Shown: piece by piece, positions 33,541-34,270 of the stretch
Layout: each line of letters opens with the position of its first letter
Position numbering within the stretch: the stretch's first letter is position 1
Assembly (NCBI GenBank): GCA_019313905.1
Contig: JAFDAI010000024.1
Coordinates: forward strand, 1-34,270
Origin: Deltaproteobacteria bacterium
Lineage (GTDB): Bacteria; Desulfobacterota; Syntrophia; Syntrophales; UBA2210
DNA: 34,270 nucleotides
Direction of reading: 5' to 3'
Notes under the pieces: generated by a model
Told to the model about the DNA's origin: nothing
The model's input: the letters and a program-made list of their open reading frames with translations, nothing else
Databases searched by the model: none
Program-made: the position numbers and the translations under genes

Positions 33541-34270
33541 TTATCCGGTATTTTATTGCGAATCCTCATCATCCGTCGGTTGAGGCGTTTTGTTTTCTTC
33601 ATTTGTTCCTCAAAAGCAATGTACCTTTGCGATATTGCAGCTCCCAAGATATTTCCGAACTTTTTTCCCAGCATAACCGTTGTTTCACCGGTTAAATCCC
33701 GAGCAAGATATATGGCCATATCTCGCGGCAGATTCTTTTTGCCCCCCTTTCGCATAATCAGTTCGGCATCACATTTAAATTCCCGGCTCACTGTTTCAAT
33801 CACCTTTTCAACCGTTGTGAAAGACTTTAACGCCTTTAGCTGTGGAATCTCTTTTATTGTCTCGCGTGATTTTAAAAAGGTATCCTTCACCCAATTGACA
33901 AATTCAGGAGCTCCCAGAATACACCCTCCTGTAATATCATCTGAAGGATTTCCAAGCTCTTTGATATCAATATCTTCTACAAATCGCTTATAATTTTTCC
34001 AGGAAGTTTTCCGGTTCTTGCCAAACTGGGACAAAAGCCAATCCACCTCCAGCCATTCCGGCGCTTCTTTTCCCCCTATAAAATATGGATAGCTGCTCCA
34101 TCGATATTCATTAGGGGTCTCAACCATTTTTGCGCGAACAGGATTAAGGTGAATATAGCGAGAGAGATGTTTCAGGTACTCATCCGCATCAATAAGAATC
34201 GATTTGAAGCGCCCCTGGAAAAGATGCCCCTTTCTGCCTGTTTTACGGTTGAAATAGGTCGCATAGCTCA
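33537..34270 (-). CDS. REP-associated tyrosine transposase (Y1_Tnp) with DnaA-like HTH, cut by window end
   Basis: The frame continues past the right edge. Before the first ATG at 34127 it already reads YFNRKTGRKGHLFQGRFKSI, then YLKHLSRYIHLNPVRAKMV, the signature of RAYT/IS200-type Y1 transposases, so that ATG is not the start. The C-terminal 100 residues form a helix-turn-helix domain (DMAIYLARDLTGETTVMLGK) similar to DnaA domain IV, common in this subgroup. The catalytic HUH motif and Tyr would lie largely outside the window. Such enzymes act on single-stranded hairpin repeats. Confidence 0.9.
   Translation of the reverse strand, partial: SYATYFNRKTGRKGHLFQGRFKSILIDADEYLKHLSRYIHLNPVRAKMVETPNEYRWSSYPYFIGGKEAPEWLEVDWLLSQFGKNRKTSWKNYKRFVEDIDIKELGNPSDDITGGCILGAPEFVNWVKDTFLKSRETIKEIPQLKALKSFTTVEKVIETVSREFKCDAELIMRKGGKKNLPRDMAIYLARDLTGETTVMLGKKFGNILGAAISQRYIAFEEQMKKTKRLNRRMMRIRNKIPDN

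Noticed and set aside
1-34270. tRNA, rRNA and CRISPR arrays
   Set aside because: No T-arm-like sequence in a cloverleaf context, no rRNA-like stretch and no regularly spaced repeat series were seen on reading both strands.

Overview
The window looks like chromosomal DNA of a Gram-negative bacterium, most probably a deltaproteobacterium in the broad sense (Desulfobacterota). The evidence is a set of LPS genes (kdsA, kdsC, lptC, lptA, lptB), a sigma-54 gene followed by hpf, ptsN, hprK and rapZ, and a mixture of HPr kinase, AddA/AddB-type recombination nucleases and panB. The lineage is an inference from gene content and order; no rRNA or tRNA gene is present to confirm it.

Layout. Positions 1-10218 (+): the end of xerD, a membrane-anchored TPR protein, kdsA, kdsC, then lptC-lptA-lptB-rpoN-hpf-ptsN and hprK-rapZ. 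A close match to a sigma-54 promoter sits ahead of lptC, so RpoN may control the operon that encodes it. An intrinsic terminator separates ptsN from hprK. Positions 10246-11571 (-): an M23 peptidase. Positions 11754-16350 (+): coaBC-udg, then nfeD, a slipin and a small membrane protein. Positions 16367-20897 (-): a membrane protein of unknown function, an amidohydrolase, a Yip1-like protein, an RlmI-like methyltransferase bracketed by a 43-bp direct repeat, and an MtfA-like peptidase.

The most unusual part is 20930-23234. Three small minus-strand genes are separated by attC-like recombination sites, with no integrase nearby. This is a short integron cassette array of the CALIN type. One cassette protein carries a HEPN-like R-x4-H motif. 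The array is flanked by two decayed pieces of the 3' end of addA, whose intact copy lies 2-4 kb further right. The two pieces meet at the same point of the parental gene but stand in swapped order, as expected if a circular molecule had been opened inside that fragment.

Positions 23256-31245 (-): a TerB-like protein, a DUF6504-like protein, a zinc alcohol dehydrogenase, and addB-addA, a helicase-nuclease pair for double-strand break processing. Positions 31459-33151 (-): panB, translationally coupled to a Rossmann/DUF2520 oxidoreductase, which may together make pantoate. A strong terminator hairpin lies immediately before the oxidoreductase start and covers its only candidate ribosome binding site, suggesting attenuation. 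The right edge holds a REP-associated tyrosine transposase (cut by the window end) and the relic of a second one.
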